Position numbers and translations under genes: made by a program. From Pseudarthrobacter sp. IC2-21 (lineage in GTDB: Bacteria > Actinomycetota > Actinomycetes > Actinomycetales > Micrococcaceae), in assembly GCF_034048115.1 (NCBI RefSeq), contig NZ_CP139145.1, positions 558,001-622,000 on the forward strand: DNA of 64,000 nucleotides. Direction: 5' to 3'. Positions 9,394-18,734 of the stretch are shown in pieces. Position 1 is the first letter of the stretch. Every line of letters starts with the position of its first letter. Below the pieces are notes generated by a model that saw only the letters and a list, made by a program, of their open reading frames with translations, had not been told where the DNA came from and did no database searches.

Positions 9394-9894
9394 TTACGCG
9401 CTGCCTGCGTCCGCGTGGTCTGCCGCCGCTTGTTCGGCCGTCGTCGCGGCAATGAGCGCCATCATTGAACTGTGCAGTTCGCTGACCTGTTCGCGGGTCA
9501 GGCCCAGCCGGTCCATCATGATGCCCGGAACTGCCAAGGCCTGCTGACGAAGCGCGGCGCCGGCGGGAGTCAGGCCCACTGCCAGGGTGCGTTCATTCCC
9601 GTCCACCCGCTGGCGCGTGACGAACCCAGCTTCCTCGAGCCGCCGAAGAAGCGGTGAGATGGTGGCCGGCGCCTGGGCGAGGGCTTCGCTGATGTTCCGC
9701 AGCGTCCGGGGAGCCGACTCCCACAGGCAGAGCATCACCAGATACTGCGGATGGGTCAGCCCCAAAGTGTCCAGGACCGGTTTGTAGGCGCCCACTACGC
9801 TTCGGGATGCCACAGTGAGAGCAAAGCAGAGCTGCTGTTCCAGCAGGAGATCGTTGTCCTGAAGCTCGGCGGCGTTGGATAGGGCCGTCATCAC
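9394..9894 (-). CDS. ohrR: OhrR-like MarR-family redox regulator
   Basis: A 166-residue winged-helix MarR protein. The N-terminal block LCFALTVASR followed by YKPVLDTLGLTHPQYLVMLCLWE is the OhrR signature; Cys23 aligns with the peroxide-sensing cysteine of that group. The DNA-binding part is around residues 65-105 (ISEALAQAPATISPLLRRLEEAGFVTRQ). OhrR proteins release DNA after oxidation by organic hydroperoxides and normally control ohr, but no ohr gene is in reach here; the neighbours are a lipoprotein behind and an unknown small gene in front. A perfect palindrome lies just upstream. Start could be ATG 9894 or 9891. Confidence 0.85.
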   Translation of the reverse strand: MMTALSNAAELQDNDLLLEQQLCFALTVASRSVVGAYKPVLDTLGLTHPQYLVMLCLWESAPRTLRNISEALAQAPATISPLLRRLEEAGFVTRQRVDGNERTLAVGLTPAGAALRQQALAVPGIMMDRLGLTREQVSELHSSMMALIAATTAEQAAADHADAGSA

Positions 9895-9907
9895 AATCCT
9901 CCAAAGG

Positions 9908-9919
9908 TTAGTGCACTAA
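9908..9919. promoter_or_regulatory. Palindrome in the ohrR / small-gene intergenic region (candidate OhrR operator)
   Basis: TTAGTGCACTAA is an exact 12-bp palindrome 14 bases upstream of the ohrR start, followed by a second partial match (TTAGCGTACACT, 9923-9934). The 76-base gap must hold promoters for both divergent genes, so a site here could control both. Assignment to OhrR rests on position and symmetry only. Confidence 0.5.
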
Positions 9920-9970
9920 TTGTTAGCGTACACTGGAACCAGTCATTGGTTTAGCGAAGGGTTGACGTCA

Positions 9971-10213
9971 ATGGGCAAAGGCAATTCAGCCGGCAAGGGC
10001 AACGCGTCCCAGCGGTTCATGCGGGCCACCGGCAAGCTACGGGTCATCTTCGGACCGGCCAACCGCAGTTCGTTGGTGCATGACATGACCGAAGAGAACC
10101 GGGCCCTCCTCGTCCAGCGTGAGCGGGAAACCCAGCAGTGGGAAACGGTCACGCGCGCCGACGGCAGCACCTATGTGGTTCCCCGGAACCCCGAGGACCA
10201 GTCCCTGCGCTAA
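9971..10213 (+). CDS. Small conserved-looking protein, paralogue of the gene at 10343 (FGPA motif)
   Basis: An 80-residue protein of unknown function, starting at ATG 9971. It shares the pattern FMxxTxxLRxxFGPAxR with the 71-residue protein 130 bases downstream, and both end in a similar acidic/aromatic stretch (WETVTRADGSTYVVPRNPED here). The N-terminus is Gly/Lys/Ser rich. No signal peptide or membrane segment is seen. It is divergent from the OhrR-like gene and shares its promoter gap, so it may be under the same control. The frame is open to 9920, but the upstream codons look non-coding. Confidence 0.75.
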   Translation: MGKGNSAGKGNASQRFMRATGKLRVIFGPANRSSLVHDMTEENRALLVQRERETQQWETVTRADGSTYVVPRNPEDQSLR

Positions 10214-10342
10214 GCTCCCTGCGCCTGCCCCGCCGACGCCACGTCCGGATCCTTTTTTGGGATGCGGGCGTAAAATAAGGGCACTGGCTCCAGGAGGGGT
10301 CAGCAGCTCTTTCGCCCGTAACGCGGGAAGGGGGTGGAAATA

Positions 10343-10558
10343 ATGGGACACGCGCTCACTGGCTTTATGAACGTGACCGACAGGCTCCGTTTTGTCTTTG
10401 GACCGGCAACGCGTCTTGACTCGGATGCACCCGTGGTCCACAAGCATGACGAGTTCGAACAGGCCTCTGACGAGGATCTCTCGCACTTTGTTGTAGAGAC
10501 GGATACCGAGGGGCATCATTACGCGATTCGCCGCGAAGACCTGGACAAGCTGACCTGA
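10343..10558 (+). CDS. Small conserved-looking protein, paralogue of the gene at 9971 (FGPA motif)
   Basis: A 71-residue acidic protein: GFMNVTDRLRFVFGPATR near the N-terminus matches its neighbour, followed by VVHKHDEFEQASDEDLSHFVVETDTEGHHYAIRREDLDKL. The ATG at 10343 has a purine-rich ribosome site (GGGAAGGGGG) with suitable spacing; an in-frame ATG at 10334 is too close to it. Two adjacent genes with the same motif suggest an old tandem duplication. I do not recognise the family. Confidence 0.78.
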   Translation: MGHALTGFMNVTDRLRFVFGPATRLDSDAPVVHKHDEFEQASDEDLSHFVVETDTEGHHYAIRREDLDKLT

Positions 10559-10592
10559 CCCGCCTAGGGCCCCTGCCCGCTCTCGACAGAAA

Positions 10593-10653
10593 AACGCGGG
10601 GTCACTCCCGGCCTGATAAACCATAGTTATCGGGCCGGGAGTGACCCCGCGTT
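10593..10653 (-). terminator. Strong intrinsic terminator for lysC
   Basis: Perfect 21-bp arms (10593-10613 and 10633-10653), extended inward by five more pairs (10615-10619 with 10627-10631), form one of the strongest hairpins in the window. On the minus strand it is followed by TTTTT, so it terminates lysC; on the plus strand no T-run follows, but it may still block read-through from the small gene at 10343. Confidence 0.85.
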
Positions 10654-10685
10654 GCGTTGAGTCGCGTTGATCGGGCGGGGTGCGC

Positions 10686-12044
10686 CTAGCGGCCGGTGCC
10701 GCCGTAGACCGTGGCTTCGACTTCGCTGTCCAGGTCGAAGGCCTTGTGGATGGCCCGGACTGCGTCATCAAGAAGGTCCGCGTGGGTGACCACGGAAATC
10801 CGGATCTCTGACGTGGAAATCATGTTGATGTTGATCCCTGCATCGGACAGGGCCTTGAAGAACGTCGCGGAGACGCCGGGGTGGGAGCGCATGCCCGCAC
10901 CGATAAGCGACAGTTTGCCGATCTTCTCGTTGTACTCGATGTTTTCGAAGCCGATGTCCGGCTGGGCAGCCCTGAGTGCGGCCAAAGCTTCGGCGCCTTC
11001 CACGATGGGAAGGGTGAAGGAAATATCCGTCTTGCCCGTACCGTGCGTGGAAACGTTCTGCACGATCATGTCAATGTTCGAGTGGGCGTCGGCAATGACC
11101 TGGAAGATCGCGGCGGCCTTGCCCGGGATGTCCGGCACCCCCACAACGGTGACCTTCGCTTCGGAACGGTCGTGTGCGACGCCGGAGATGATTGGCTGCT
11201 CCAAGGCAACTCCCTCTTGAGTGGTGATCTTGTCTTCGGCGCTGGGAATGACCCAGGTGCCTTCGTTCTGGCTGAATGAGGACCTGACATGCAGAGGCAC
11301 GCCGAAACGGCGGGCATATTCGACGCAGCGCAGGTGCAGGATCTTCGCGCCGGACGCGGCAAGCTCCAACATTTCCTCGCTGGAGATCGTATCGATCTTC
11401 CGGGCGGAATGAACCACCCGGGGGTCGGCGGTGTAGATGCCGTCCACGTCGGTGTAGATTTCGCAGACGTCTGCCTCAAGTGCCGCAGCCAACGCGACGG
11501 CGGTGGTGTCTGAGCCGCCGCGGCCCAGCGTGGTGATCTCATGGGTGGTGCGGCTCATGCCCTGGAACCCGGCCACGATGGCGATGTGCCCCTTGTCCAG
11601 GGACGTGCGGATCCGGTGCGGATCGACGTCGATGATGCGCGCCTTGCCGTGGATGCCGTCCGTGATCATGCCGGCCTGGGAGCCGGTGAAGGACTGGGCG
11701 GAGGCGCCAAGTTTGTTGATGGCCATGGCAAGCAGCGCCATGGAGATGCGCTCGCCCGCGGAGAGCAGCATGTCCATCTCACGGGCGGGGGCGGAATCGG
11801 TGACCTGGCTGGCGAGGTCCAGCAGTTCGTCGGTGGTGTCACCCATCGCTGAGACCACTACCACCACTTCGTTGCCGGCGCGCTGGGCGTCCACCACGCG
11901 CTTGGCGACGCGCTTGACGCCGTCGGCATCCGAAACGGACGAACCGCCGAACTTCTGCACGATCAGCTGTTTGGTGACGGCAGCACTTTCGGGCAGCATC
12001 TGCTGCTGGCTGGCTGCGTTCACTTCGGAAGTGGGCGTACTCAT
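10686..12044 (-). CDS. lysC: Aspartate kinase
   Basis: Phosphorylates aspartate at the head of lysine, threonine and methionine synthesis. The 452-residue chain has the kinase motif KFGGSSV at about residue 30, the AK core with [13 protein letters not shown], and two C-terminal ACT domains ([30 protein letters not shown] and [30 protein letters not shown]) that bind inhibitory amino acids. The first 23 residues precede the usual family start, so translation may begin later (GTG just before [13 protein letters not shown]). Aspartate-semialdehyde dehydrogenase does not follow it; a terminator does. A 7-bp inverted repeat (GGCGTGA/TCACGCC, 12107-12125) lies in the divergent gap upstream. Confidence 0.95.
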   Translation of the reverse strand: MSTPTSEVNAASQQQMLPESAAVTKQLIVQKFGGSSVSDADGVKRVAKRVVDAQRAGNEVVVVVSAMGDTTDELLDLASQVTDSAPAREMDMLLSAGERISMALLAMAINKLGASAQSFTGSQAGMITDGIHGKARIIDVDPHRIRTSLDKGHIAIVAGFQGMSRTTHEITTLGRGGSDTTAVALAAALEADVCEIYTDVDGIYTADPRVVHSARKIDTISSEEMLELAASGAKILHLRCVEYARRFGVPLHVRSSFSQNEGTWVIPSAEDKITTQEGVALEQPIISGVAHDRSEAKVTVVGVPDIPGKAAAIFQVIADAHSNIDMIVQNVSTHGTGKTDISFTLPIVEGAEALAALRAAQPDIGFENIEYNEKIGKLSLIGAGMRSHPGVSATFFKALSDAGININMISTSEIRISVVTHADLLDDAVRAIHKAFDLDSEVEATVYGGTGR

Positions 12045-12215
12045 GCGCGTACCTTCACTGGATCAATCGGAGTTCGGGGGTCAGGCACGGCCATATGCGG
12101 CTGGACGGCGTGACGTGTTCACGCCAGTTTATCGCCGCGGGCCGCAGGCGGGGAATTGTGACCGAATCTCAGCCTTCCGGTTGAGCCGGCGCCGCCGCCG
12201 CACGCGTAGTCTCGG

Positions 12216-13232
12216 ATGATTGGTATGCATGCAATGGCTTGGGGGACAGGTGCACGGGGAATGACAGCAAATCGGGACGAACCGGATGGATCGCGGCAGC
12301 CCGCGGGCGTTGGGACGGGCGGCATTACTGCGACAGCGGTGAGCCGCAGCTTCGGGCAGGTGCACGCCGTCGAGCATATGGACTTCCATGCTCCGGCCGG
12401 CAAAGTCACCGCCCTGATCGGGCCTAACGGGGCCGGAAAAACCACCCTCTTGCTGATGCTCGCCTCACTGCTGGCGCCGGATTCCGGTACCGTCACCGTG
12501 GAGGGGCTTGACCCGCAGCACCACCGGGCCGAGGTGCGCCGGCGGATCGGCTGGATGCCGGACACCCTGGGCGTATGGGAGTCGCTGACCGCCCGCGAGA
12601 TCCTCACACAAATGGCCCGCTTTTACCGGCTGCCCAAAGCCGGCATTCCGACGAGGGTCACGGACATGCTGGACCGGGTCCGCCTGGGCGATCTCGCCGA
12701 CCAGCCGGCCCGGGTCCTCTCCCGCGGGCAGCAGCAGCGGCTCAGCCTCGCCCGTGCCCTGATCCACGATCCCTCCGTCCTGCTCCTTGACGAGCCGGCG
12801 TCCGGACTGGACCCGGGATCACGGGTGGAACTGCGCGTGATGCTGCGGCAGCTGGCGGCGGAGGGAAAGGCCGTTGTGGTCTCCTCGCACGTGCTCAGCG
12901 AGCTTGACGAAATTGCCGACGCCGCCGTGTTCGTTGACCGCGGACGGTCCATTCGGCACCAGACCACCGACGAGGCGGCCGCAGCAGGCCGGCGCTACGC
13001 CATCTCGGCAACGGACGGCGCCGCACTCGCCGCGAAACTCAACGAACTGGGATTGACGTTCCGGGTGGAGGACGGCCGCCGGCCGGCCGTCAGCCTGCTG
13101 CTGATGAACGACGACGACGCCGCGCGCCTTCTGCGCGACCTGGTGCTGGCGGGCGTCCCCGTCAGCTCGTTCGCGCCCGCCTCGGGTGCCCTGGAAGAGA
13201 CATACATGAATCTGGAGGGGGAGCGGCGATGA
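12216..13232 (+). CDS. ABC transporter ATP-binding protein
   Basis: The ATPase half of an export-type ABC system. Walker A GPNGAGKTT near residue 70, signature LSRGQQQRLSLARAL, Walker B VLLLDEPASGLDPG and the H-loop SSHVLSE are all present in order. The C-terminal 90 residues after the ATPase are typical of the drug/NatA-like group. It overlaps the permease start by 4 bases (ATGA), so the two form a unit. The first 35 residues are outside the domain; ATG 12261 is an alternative start. Substrate unknown; drug or peptide export and copper-type systems share this layout. Confidence 0.9.
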   Translation: MIGMHAMAWGTGARGMTANRDEPDGSRQPAGVGTGGITATAVSRSFGQVHAVEHMDFHAPAGKVTALIGPNGAGKTTLLLMLASLLAPDSGTVTVEGLDPQHHRAEVRRRIGWMPDTLGVWESLTAREILTQMARFYRLPKAGIPTRVTDMLDRVRLGDLADQPARVLSRGQQQRLSLARALIHDPSVLLLDEPASGLDPGSRVELRVMLRQLAAEGKAVVVSSHVLSELDEIADAAVFVDRGRSIRHQTTDEAAAAGRRYAISATDGAALAAKLNELGLTFRVEDGRRPAVSLLLMNDDDAARLLRDLVLAGVPVSSFAPASGALEETYMNLEGERR

Positions 13233-14380
13233 GCCAGCGGACGGAAACAACGCAGCCGCCGCCCGTGCAGGGACGTGGGGGCGGCTACTTTGGCGGTATT
13301 TGGGATGTGGTGGTCCTTGAACTCAAGCAGCGGCTCCGGTCTCGCGGCTGGTACATCATGTTGGGAATCTGGTTCCTCCTGACCGGGCTCGTGACCTGGC
13401 TGACGTGGGCCGCCTGGAACGCCCAGCAGGAAGCGCAGCGGTCCTATCCGGGCGGTGCGGCGGCGGCGACGGGGCCCGGGTCCATGATCTTCGAAGTGGT
13501 GCTCGCGTTTGTCCTCCTCTTCGCGCTGCTGGTGGCCCCTGCGCTGTCTGCGAATGCCGTCAACGGCGACCGGGCGGGCGGCACCCTTGCCATCCTGCAG
13601 GTGACACTGCTCCGGCCCGGGCAGATCCTGTGGGGCAAATTCTTCGCCGCCTGGGCGGCCGCCCTCGCGTTCCTGGTAGCCAGTGCGCCGTTCCTAATTA
13701 CGGGCGTCGCCCTTGGCGGCATGACGCCGGGGCACGTGTTGGTGGCACTGCTGATGCTCGCCGTGGAAGTGGGCGTGGTGTGTGCCGTCGGCGTCGGAAT
13801 CTCCGCGCTCGCAGGACGCCCGCTGTTCTCCATTGTGGTCACCTACCTTGCCGTGGCCGGGCTGGTTTTCGGCTCCCTGATCGCCTTCGGGCTGGGAACG
13901 GGGCTCTCGCAGGGCACCATCATGGCCAACCAGGCGCAGTACCGCAGCTACTCTCCATATGTGCCGATGGAGGAGCAACCCGCCCCGGCGGACCCCGAAT
14001 ACACGTGCTCCGGTCCACTGCGCGAACAGCCGGCAGTGCACACTGAGCGGGTGGCATGGATGCTTGCCATGAACCCCTACGTGGTGGTGGCCGACGCCAT
14101 TCCCTACCCGGTACGGACCTCCAATGCCTACGGCATGTCATCACCGGTGGGCGCCATTGAGACCATCAGCCAGGGTGCCCGCTACGCCATGGCAGGGCCG
14201 GACGGCACCTACCCGTGCGCCAACGGGGAAGCCAAGCCAAGGTACCTGGCGCAGTCCTCGCCTCTGTGGCCGCTCGGGCTGGGCCTGCAGTGTGTGTTTG
14301 CCGGGCTGCTGCTGTGGTTGGGATGGCGTGAACTGCGCACCCCCGCCCACCGGCTTGCGCGGGGAACGCGCATCGCCTGA
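13229..14380 (+). CDS. ABC transporter permease (ABC-2 type)
   Basis: A 383-residue membrane partner for the preceding ATPase. I count six hydrophobic segments: about 33-58, 84-112, 130-155, 163-188, 191-217, and one near 347-370. Between the fifth and sixth lies a long polar loop of about 125 residues with two cysteines (YTCSGP and YPCANG) that should face outside and could form a disulfide. That arrangement is like ABC-2 permeases of the NosY/GldF kind. It ends 6 bases before the convergent recR stop. Confidence 0.85.
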   Translation: MSQRTETTQPPPVQGRGGGYFGGIWDVVVLELKQRLRSRGWYIMLGIWFLLTGLVTWLTWAAWNAQQEAQRSYPGGAAAATGPGSMIFEVVLAFVLLFALLVAPALSANAVNGDRAGGTLAILQVTLLRPGQILWGKFFAAWAAALAFLVASAPFLITGVALGGMTPGHVLVALLMLAVEVGVVCAVGVGISALAGRPLFSIVVTYLAVAGLVFGSLIAFGLGTGLSQGTIMANQAQYRSYSPYVPMEEQPAPADPEYTCSGPLREQPAVHTERVAWMLAMNPYVVVADAIPYPVRTSNAYGMSSPVGAIETISQGARYAMAGPDGTYPCANGEAKPRYLAQSSPLWPLGLGLQCVFAGLLLWLGWRELRTPAHRLARGTRIA

Positions 14381-14386
14381 GCCTGC

Positions 14387-14986
14387 CTAGGTCAGGGCGT
14401 TGCGGCGGCCCTCGAAGGCCCGGCCAAGGGTGACTTCGTCCGCGTACTCAAGGTCGCCGCCGACGGGCAGCCCGGAGGCAAGGCGGGTGACGGCGATGCC
14501 GATGGTCTTCAGCATCCGGGCGAGGTAAGTCGCCGTCGCTTCACCCTCGAGGTTGGGGTCGGTGGCAATGATGACTTCCTGGATGGCGCCATCGTTCAGC
14601 CGTGTCAGGAGTTCACGGATCCGCAACTGTTCCGGTCCCACACCGGCGATCGGATTGATGGCCCCGCCCAGCACGTGATACCGGCCCCGGAAGGACCGGG
14701 TGCGCTCCACCGCCAGGACGTCCTTGGATTCCTCCACCACGCAGATGACGGAGGGGTCACGCCGGGGGTCCCGGCAGATGTTGCACAGTTCCTGCTCGGT
14801 GACGTTCCCGCAGACCGTGCAGAACTTCACCCGTTCCTTGACCGTGGTGATCGCCTCCACGAGGCGTTTCATATCCTGCGGGTCGGCTTCGAGAATGTGG
14901 AACGCCAGCCGCTGGGCCGACTTTGGACCTACGCCGGGAAGGCGTCCGAGCTCGTCGATCAGCTCTTGGACTGCGCCTTCGTACAC
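14387..14986 (-). CDS. recR: Recombination mediator protein RecR
   Basis: RecR works with RecF/RecO to load RecA on gapped DNA. The 199 residues show an N-terminal helix-hairpin-helix ([20 protein letters not shown]), a four-cysteine zinc motif (Cys56, 59, 68, 71) and a Toprim domain ([14 protein letters not shown]...[19 protein letters not shown]). GTG at 14986 has a GAGG ribosome site at good spacing. It lies 93 bases behind dnaX on the same strand, the common dnaX-recR arrangement; no YbaB gene lies between them here. Confidence 0.97.
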   Translation of the reverse strand: MYEGAVQELIDELGRLPGVGPKSAQRLAFHILEADPQDMKRLVEAITTVKERVKFCTVCGNVTEQELCNICRDPRRDPSVICVVEESKDVLAVERTRSFRGRYHVLGGAINPIAGVGPEQLRIRELLTRLNDGAIQEVIIATDPNLEGEATATYLARMLKTIGIAVTRLASGLPVGGDLEYADEVTLGRAFEGRRNALT

Positions 14987-15048
14987 GTTTTCCTCTTTTG
15001 GTTTGGCTCGGATGATGAATGGAGCGGGGTGCCCCGGCGGCGCCGGGG

Positions 15049-15078
15049 CCTGGAAACACTGTGCCTGGAAACACTGTG
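15049..15078. repeat. Direct repeat of a 15-bp unit at the dnaX 3' end
   Basis: CCTGGAAACACTGTG occurs twice head to tail (15049-15063 and 15064-15078), and a third, decayed start (CCTAGAAACGG) follows and contains the dnaX stop. The duplication sits in the dnaX-recR spacer just after the stop, probably a slippage event. Confidence 0.7.
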
Positions 15079-15079
15079 C

Positions 15080-18000
15080 CTAGAAACGGGGAACGATCGG
15101 GGTTCCGTCCGGGGAGCGCTCCTCGATCAGCTTCCCGCCCAGAATACGCTCGACGGCGGCACGTCCGAAGACGCCCGATTCCTCGATGGTCTCGTCGTCC
15201 GCGCTCGGGATGTCCTGAACGTACGTCGCGGCCGCCGCACGGGCAGGAGCCTTGGCACGCCCGGCCTCGGCCTCGGGACTATTGGAGAGCCGCTGGTAGA
15301 GGCTTTGCCGGGCCTGGGCAGCCGAAGCAGATGTGGCCGGTGCCGGCTGCAAGGGTGCCGGCGCCGCAGCTGATGCCACGGGCGCCGTCGACGCCATGGC
15401 ATACTCGCGGACCTCGGCCGGTGCGGGGGCAACCGCGCCCCCGTCCGGGGACGGGCTTCCCGGTGCTCCTGCCCCGGCGGCGGCATGCCCGGCCGCGGGG
15501 CTTTGCGGCGTCCCGGCGTCCGCTGAAGGAACGCGAGCCGGCGGGAACCCCGCCGGAGATGCGGGGGGCTCGGCCGTAGCCACGCGGGCCGCGGGGACCT
15601 CGCCTCCGCTGATTCCGGACGAGCCGGTATCCGCTGAACGGACGGCGGCCGCGGAATGATCCGAAGAAGGGCTGGATGACGCGGGCGGCAGGCCCCAGCT
15701 GGCGTCTGCTGCCGACTGTGTGCGGGCCGAAGCTGCGGGGATCTGGGCAGTGGCGGGCTCGTAGTCAGGTGCGGGCGTTGCAGCGGCTTCGTCCGGGACG
15801 GATGCTGCCGGGCTCTTCCCAACGTTGGGCTCGGTGCCCACCACCCAAACGCCCGGCGCCTGCTCCACGGCGCGGCCCCAAGGGTCATGGGAGGTATCGG
15901 GTGAGGGCGCGACGACGCCCGCAGCGGCGGTCGTTGGCGCACTGCCGGAGACGGACCCCACGCTACCGGGCCGGGGTGGCCGTTTACCGTCTTTCGCCGC
16001 AGCCGGCCGGGCTTGTGGCGTGACGCGCCGCGGTTCGGGCGGAGTAGAAGGATCCCAGTCCAGGGGCGGTTCCTCGTCGAGAGGAGGCGCATCCTCGTCC
16101 CGCGGGGGACCCCAGTCGTCATCGGAGTAGGCGTAAGAGCCGGCCTCAGGCTCGACGGGAGGCTGCTGGACCTGCTGCTCCAGCCCGTTCCTTCCGTGCG
16201 GCGTCTCTGCTGCAGGCTCGACGGCGGCCGTGCTTGATGCGGCCGGTTCGGGAGCCGTTGAAGCCGTCGTCGCAGCCGGGGCCGGGACCTGGGACGGGGG
16301 CGGGACAGCCGAAGATTCTTGGCCGGCGGCCGGGGTGGCTGCCGCGACTTGGGGTTGACTGGGTGCCGGTGCCGGTGCCGGTGCTTGGGCTGGTGGCGCG
16401 GCCTGGCCGGGGGCCGTAGCAGCAACGCCTGCGGGGGCCAGCCCCCAGGCGACATCTGCCCAGCTTGGTGCGATTGCGGAGCTTGGCGGGGCCTGGGCGC
16501 TAACGGGTGCTTTTGGGTTTGGCTCAGAGCTCGCTGAGCTGTTGGCGCCCCCGGCGACGGCCGTGATCTGGCAGTCGATTCCCACCGTCTTGTGGATCGC
16601 CTGCCGGAGGTTCTCCGAATGGTCAGCCCGGCCGAACGCGCCGGCCAAACCAGTGGTGGTGAAAGCAAGGGTCAGGACCTGACCGTCGAAGGTGCCCACC
16701 TGGGCATTCGGTTCCACCAGGGCCCAGGTGCTGCGCTTGATCTTGGACAGTGTCTGGAGGATCTCAGGCCACGCGCGGCGCAGGACCTCAACGTCACCTG
16801 TCGCAGCGGGGCCAGCGGGAGCCGAAGGCGCGGATGAACCGGGCCGCTGCTGCACCGCTGTCTCGGGCCGCGCCTCTGCCTGCTGGGTGCGGGCCTCAGC
16901 CGGGGGACGGGCCTCTGACTGCCGGGTGCGGGCCTCAGCCTGCGGCCGGGCACCCGAGTTCTCGTCCACGGGCCAATCGCTGGTGCTGACCCGTGGCGGC
17001 GTCAGCGGTGTCCTTGCGTCGGCGGCGCTAATTTCCGGCTGCCGGACAGGGTCCGGGCCGGGGGAGGTGGCCGGCGCCGAGGCGGCGGCTCTCTCTGGAA
17101 CCGGTGTCGCTTGCGCAGGCACTCCCGGAGCGGCCGCTGCCTGTACTGGCGCTGCCTGTACCGGCGCTGCCTGCAGCGGCGCGGGTTGAAGCGGCACTGC
17201 GGGCGCGGGGGCAGGCGGAACGGGCGCAGCGTGCACCCGGGCGGCTGGCGCTGAACCCGGCGCTGCCGGGACGCGTACGGCTGAACCCGGGGCACCTGCC
17301 GGCGGCGCAGCGTCCTCGCCCCCGGCGTAGTTCAGACGGCGCTCCACACGGTCGATCCGCGCAGCGATTCCGCGTTCGGTCTGTTCCGAGCTGGGCAGCA
17401 GGATCCGGGCGCAGAGAAGTTCAAGGTGTAGCCGGGGCGACGTGGCACCGGTCATCTCGGTCAGCGCAGTGTTGGTGACATCCGCGGCACGTGAGAGTTC
17501 GGCGGCACCGAGGTTATGCGCCTGGTTCTGGAGGCGGGCGATCTGGTCCGCCGGCATGCCGCGCAGAATGACCTGGGCGCTTTCGGGCATGGCCTGGACG
17601 ATGATGAGGTCGCGGAAGCGTTCCAGTAGGTCCTCGACGAACCGTCGCGGATCGTGGCCGGTCTGGATGACACGGTCCACTGCTTTGAAGACCGTGGCGG
17701 CATCGGAAGCGGCAACGGCCTCAACTACATCATCGAGCAGCGATGCGTGGGTGTAGCCGAGGAGGGCCACGGCGAGCTCATAGTCAAGACCGTCGGCTCC
17801 GGCGCCGGCCATGAGCTGGTCCAACACGGACAGTGAGTCGCGGACGGATCCGCCGCCGGCCCGGACCACCAGGGACAGCACGCCCGGCGCCACCGGTACG
17901 TTTTCCCGGTTGCACAACAGTTCCAGATACGCCATCAGCGGCTCAGGCGGCACCAGCCGGAAGGGGTAGTGGTGGGTGCGCGAGCGGATGGTGCCGATGA

Positions 18001-18496
18001 CTTTGTCCGGCTCCGTGGTGGCGAAGATGAACTTGATGTGCTCCGGCGGTTCTTCGACGATCTTGAGGAGCGCGTTGAAGCCGGCCGGCGTGACCATGTG
18101 GGCCTCATCGATGATGAAGATCTTGTAGCGGTCACGGACCGGGGCATAGGTTGCGCGTTCGCGAAGATCGCGGGCATCGTCCACGCCGCCATGGCTGGCG
18201 GCATCGATCTCAATGACGTCGAGGGACCCCGGGCCGCCGCGGGCAAGTTCAACACAGCTGGGGCAGGTTCCGCAGGGCGTGTCCGTGGGGCCCTGGGCGC
18301 AGTTCAGGCAGCGGGCCAGGATGCGGGCGGAGGTGGTCTTGCCGCAGCCGCGCGGACCGGAAAAGAGATAGGCGTGATTCACCCTGTTTTTGCGCAGGGC
18401 CGTCATCAGCGGCTCCGTGACGTGTTCCTGCCCGATAACGTCAGCGAAGGAGTCCGGACGGTATCTGCGGTACAGGGCGGTGGTTGTAACAGTCAC
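15080..18496 (-). CDS. dnaX: DNA polymerase III gamma/tau subunit
   Basis: The clamp-loader ATPase. GTG at 18496 starts LYRRYRPDSFADVIGQEHV. Walker A GPRGCGKT is at residues 47-54, zinc ligands are among Cys66, 75, 78 and 81, and the DEAH box is near residue 130. Domain III ends near 370. From about 390 to 1060 the protein is dominated by Ala/Pro/Gln/Ser low-complexity sequence, with an ordered island near 600-660 (VLRRAWPEILQTLSKIKRSTWALVEP) that resembles the tau domain contacting polymerase. At 1138 residues it is near the top of the range for this family. It follows the SRP RNA gene on the same strand. Confidence 0.96.
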   Translation of the reverse strand: MTVTTTALYRRYRPDSFADVIGQEHVTEPLMTALRKNRVNHAYLFSGPRGCGKTTSARILARCLNCAQGPTDTPCGTCPSCVELARGGPGSLDVIEIDAASHGGVDDARDLRERATYAPVRDRYKIFIIDEAHMVTPAGFNALLKIVEEPPEHIKFIFATTEPDKVIGTIRSRTHHYPFRLVPPEPLMAYLELLCNRENVPVAPGVLSLVVRAGGGSVRDSLSVLDQLMAGAGADGLDYELAVALLGYTHASLLDDVVEAVAASDAATVFKAVDRVIQTGHDPRRFVEDLLERFRDLIIVQAMPESAQVILRGMPADQIARLQNQAHNLGAAELSRAADVTNTALTEMTGATSPRLHLELLCARILLPSSEQTERGIAARIDRVERRLNYAGGEDAAPPAGAPGSAVRVPAAPGSAPAARVHAAPVPPAPAPAVPLQPAPLQAAPVQAAPVQAAAAPGVPAQATPVPERAAASAPATSPGPDPVRQPEISAADARTPLTPPRVSTSDWPVDENSGARPQAEARTRQSEARPPAEARTQQAEARPETAVQQRPGSSAPSAPAGPAATGDVEVLRRAWPEILQTLSKIKRSTWALVEPNAQVGTFDGQVLTLAFTTTGLAGAFGRADHSENLRQAIHKTVGIDCQITAVAGGANSSASSEPNPKAPVSAQAPPSSAIAPSWADVAWGLAPAGVAATAPGQAAPPAQAPAPAPAPSQPQVAAATPAAGQESSAVPPPSQVPAPAATTASTAPEPAASSTAAVEPAAETPHGRNGLEQQVQQPPVEPEAGSYAYSDDDWGPPRDEDAPPLDEEPPLDWDPSTPPEPRRVTPQARPAAAKDGKRPPRPGSVGSVSGSAPTTAAAGVVAPSPDTSHDPWGRAVEQAPGVWVVGTEPNVGKSPAASVPDEAAATPAPDYEPATAQIPAASARTQSAADASWGLPPASSSPSSDHSAAAVRSADTGSSGISGGEVPAARVATAEPPASPAGFPPARVPSADAGTPQSPAAGHAAAGAGAPGSPSPDGGAVAPAPAEVREYAMASTAPVASAAAPAPLQPAPATSASAAQARQSLYQRLSNSPEAEAGRAKAPARAAAATYVQDIPSADDETIEESGVFGRAAVERILGGKLIEERSPDGTPIVPRF

Positions 18497-18566
18497 GTAA
18501 AAACCCTACCAATCCGGGCAGACAATCAGATCCCCCGCTGGCGGTCGCCCTGTGGGGGAATAGTAA

Positions 18567-18657
18567 AGACCCCTCATGCACCCGCCAGAGCCCGTTTACC
18601 CTTGCTACCTTCCGGTCCTGGGGGAGTTCAACAGGATGACGCCACATGAGGGGCCGC
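18567..18657 (-). ncRNA. ffs: Signal recognition particle RNA, small bacterial type (4.5S)
   Basis: On the minus strand the helix 8 core is clear: TGTTGAACTC, then the conserved loop part CAGGACCGGAAGGTAGCAA, then GGGTAAACGGG. The outer ends pair (CCCCTCATG with CATGAGGGG), giving a hairpin of roughly 90 bases. The gene lies about 70 bases upstream of dnaX on the same strand, its usual place in actinobacteria. Ends are estimated from base pairing. Confidence 0.93.
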
Positions 18658-18734
18658 AGACAACTTTACCCGAACTTTTGCTGCGGCTCGAACCGGCGCC
18701 ACGGCAGGCCTGGCAGCTGCTTCCCTTTCACGCC

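Noticed and set aside
15127..16668. 513-codon frame within dnaX, same strand
   Set aside because: Arg/Pro-rich out-of-frame reading of the low-complexity region; dnaX continues in its own frame.
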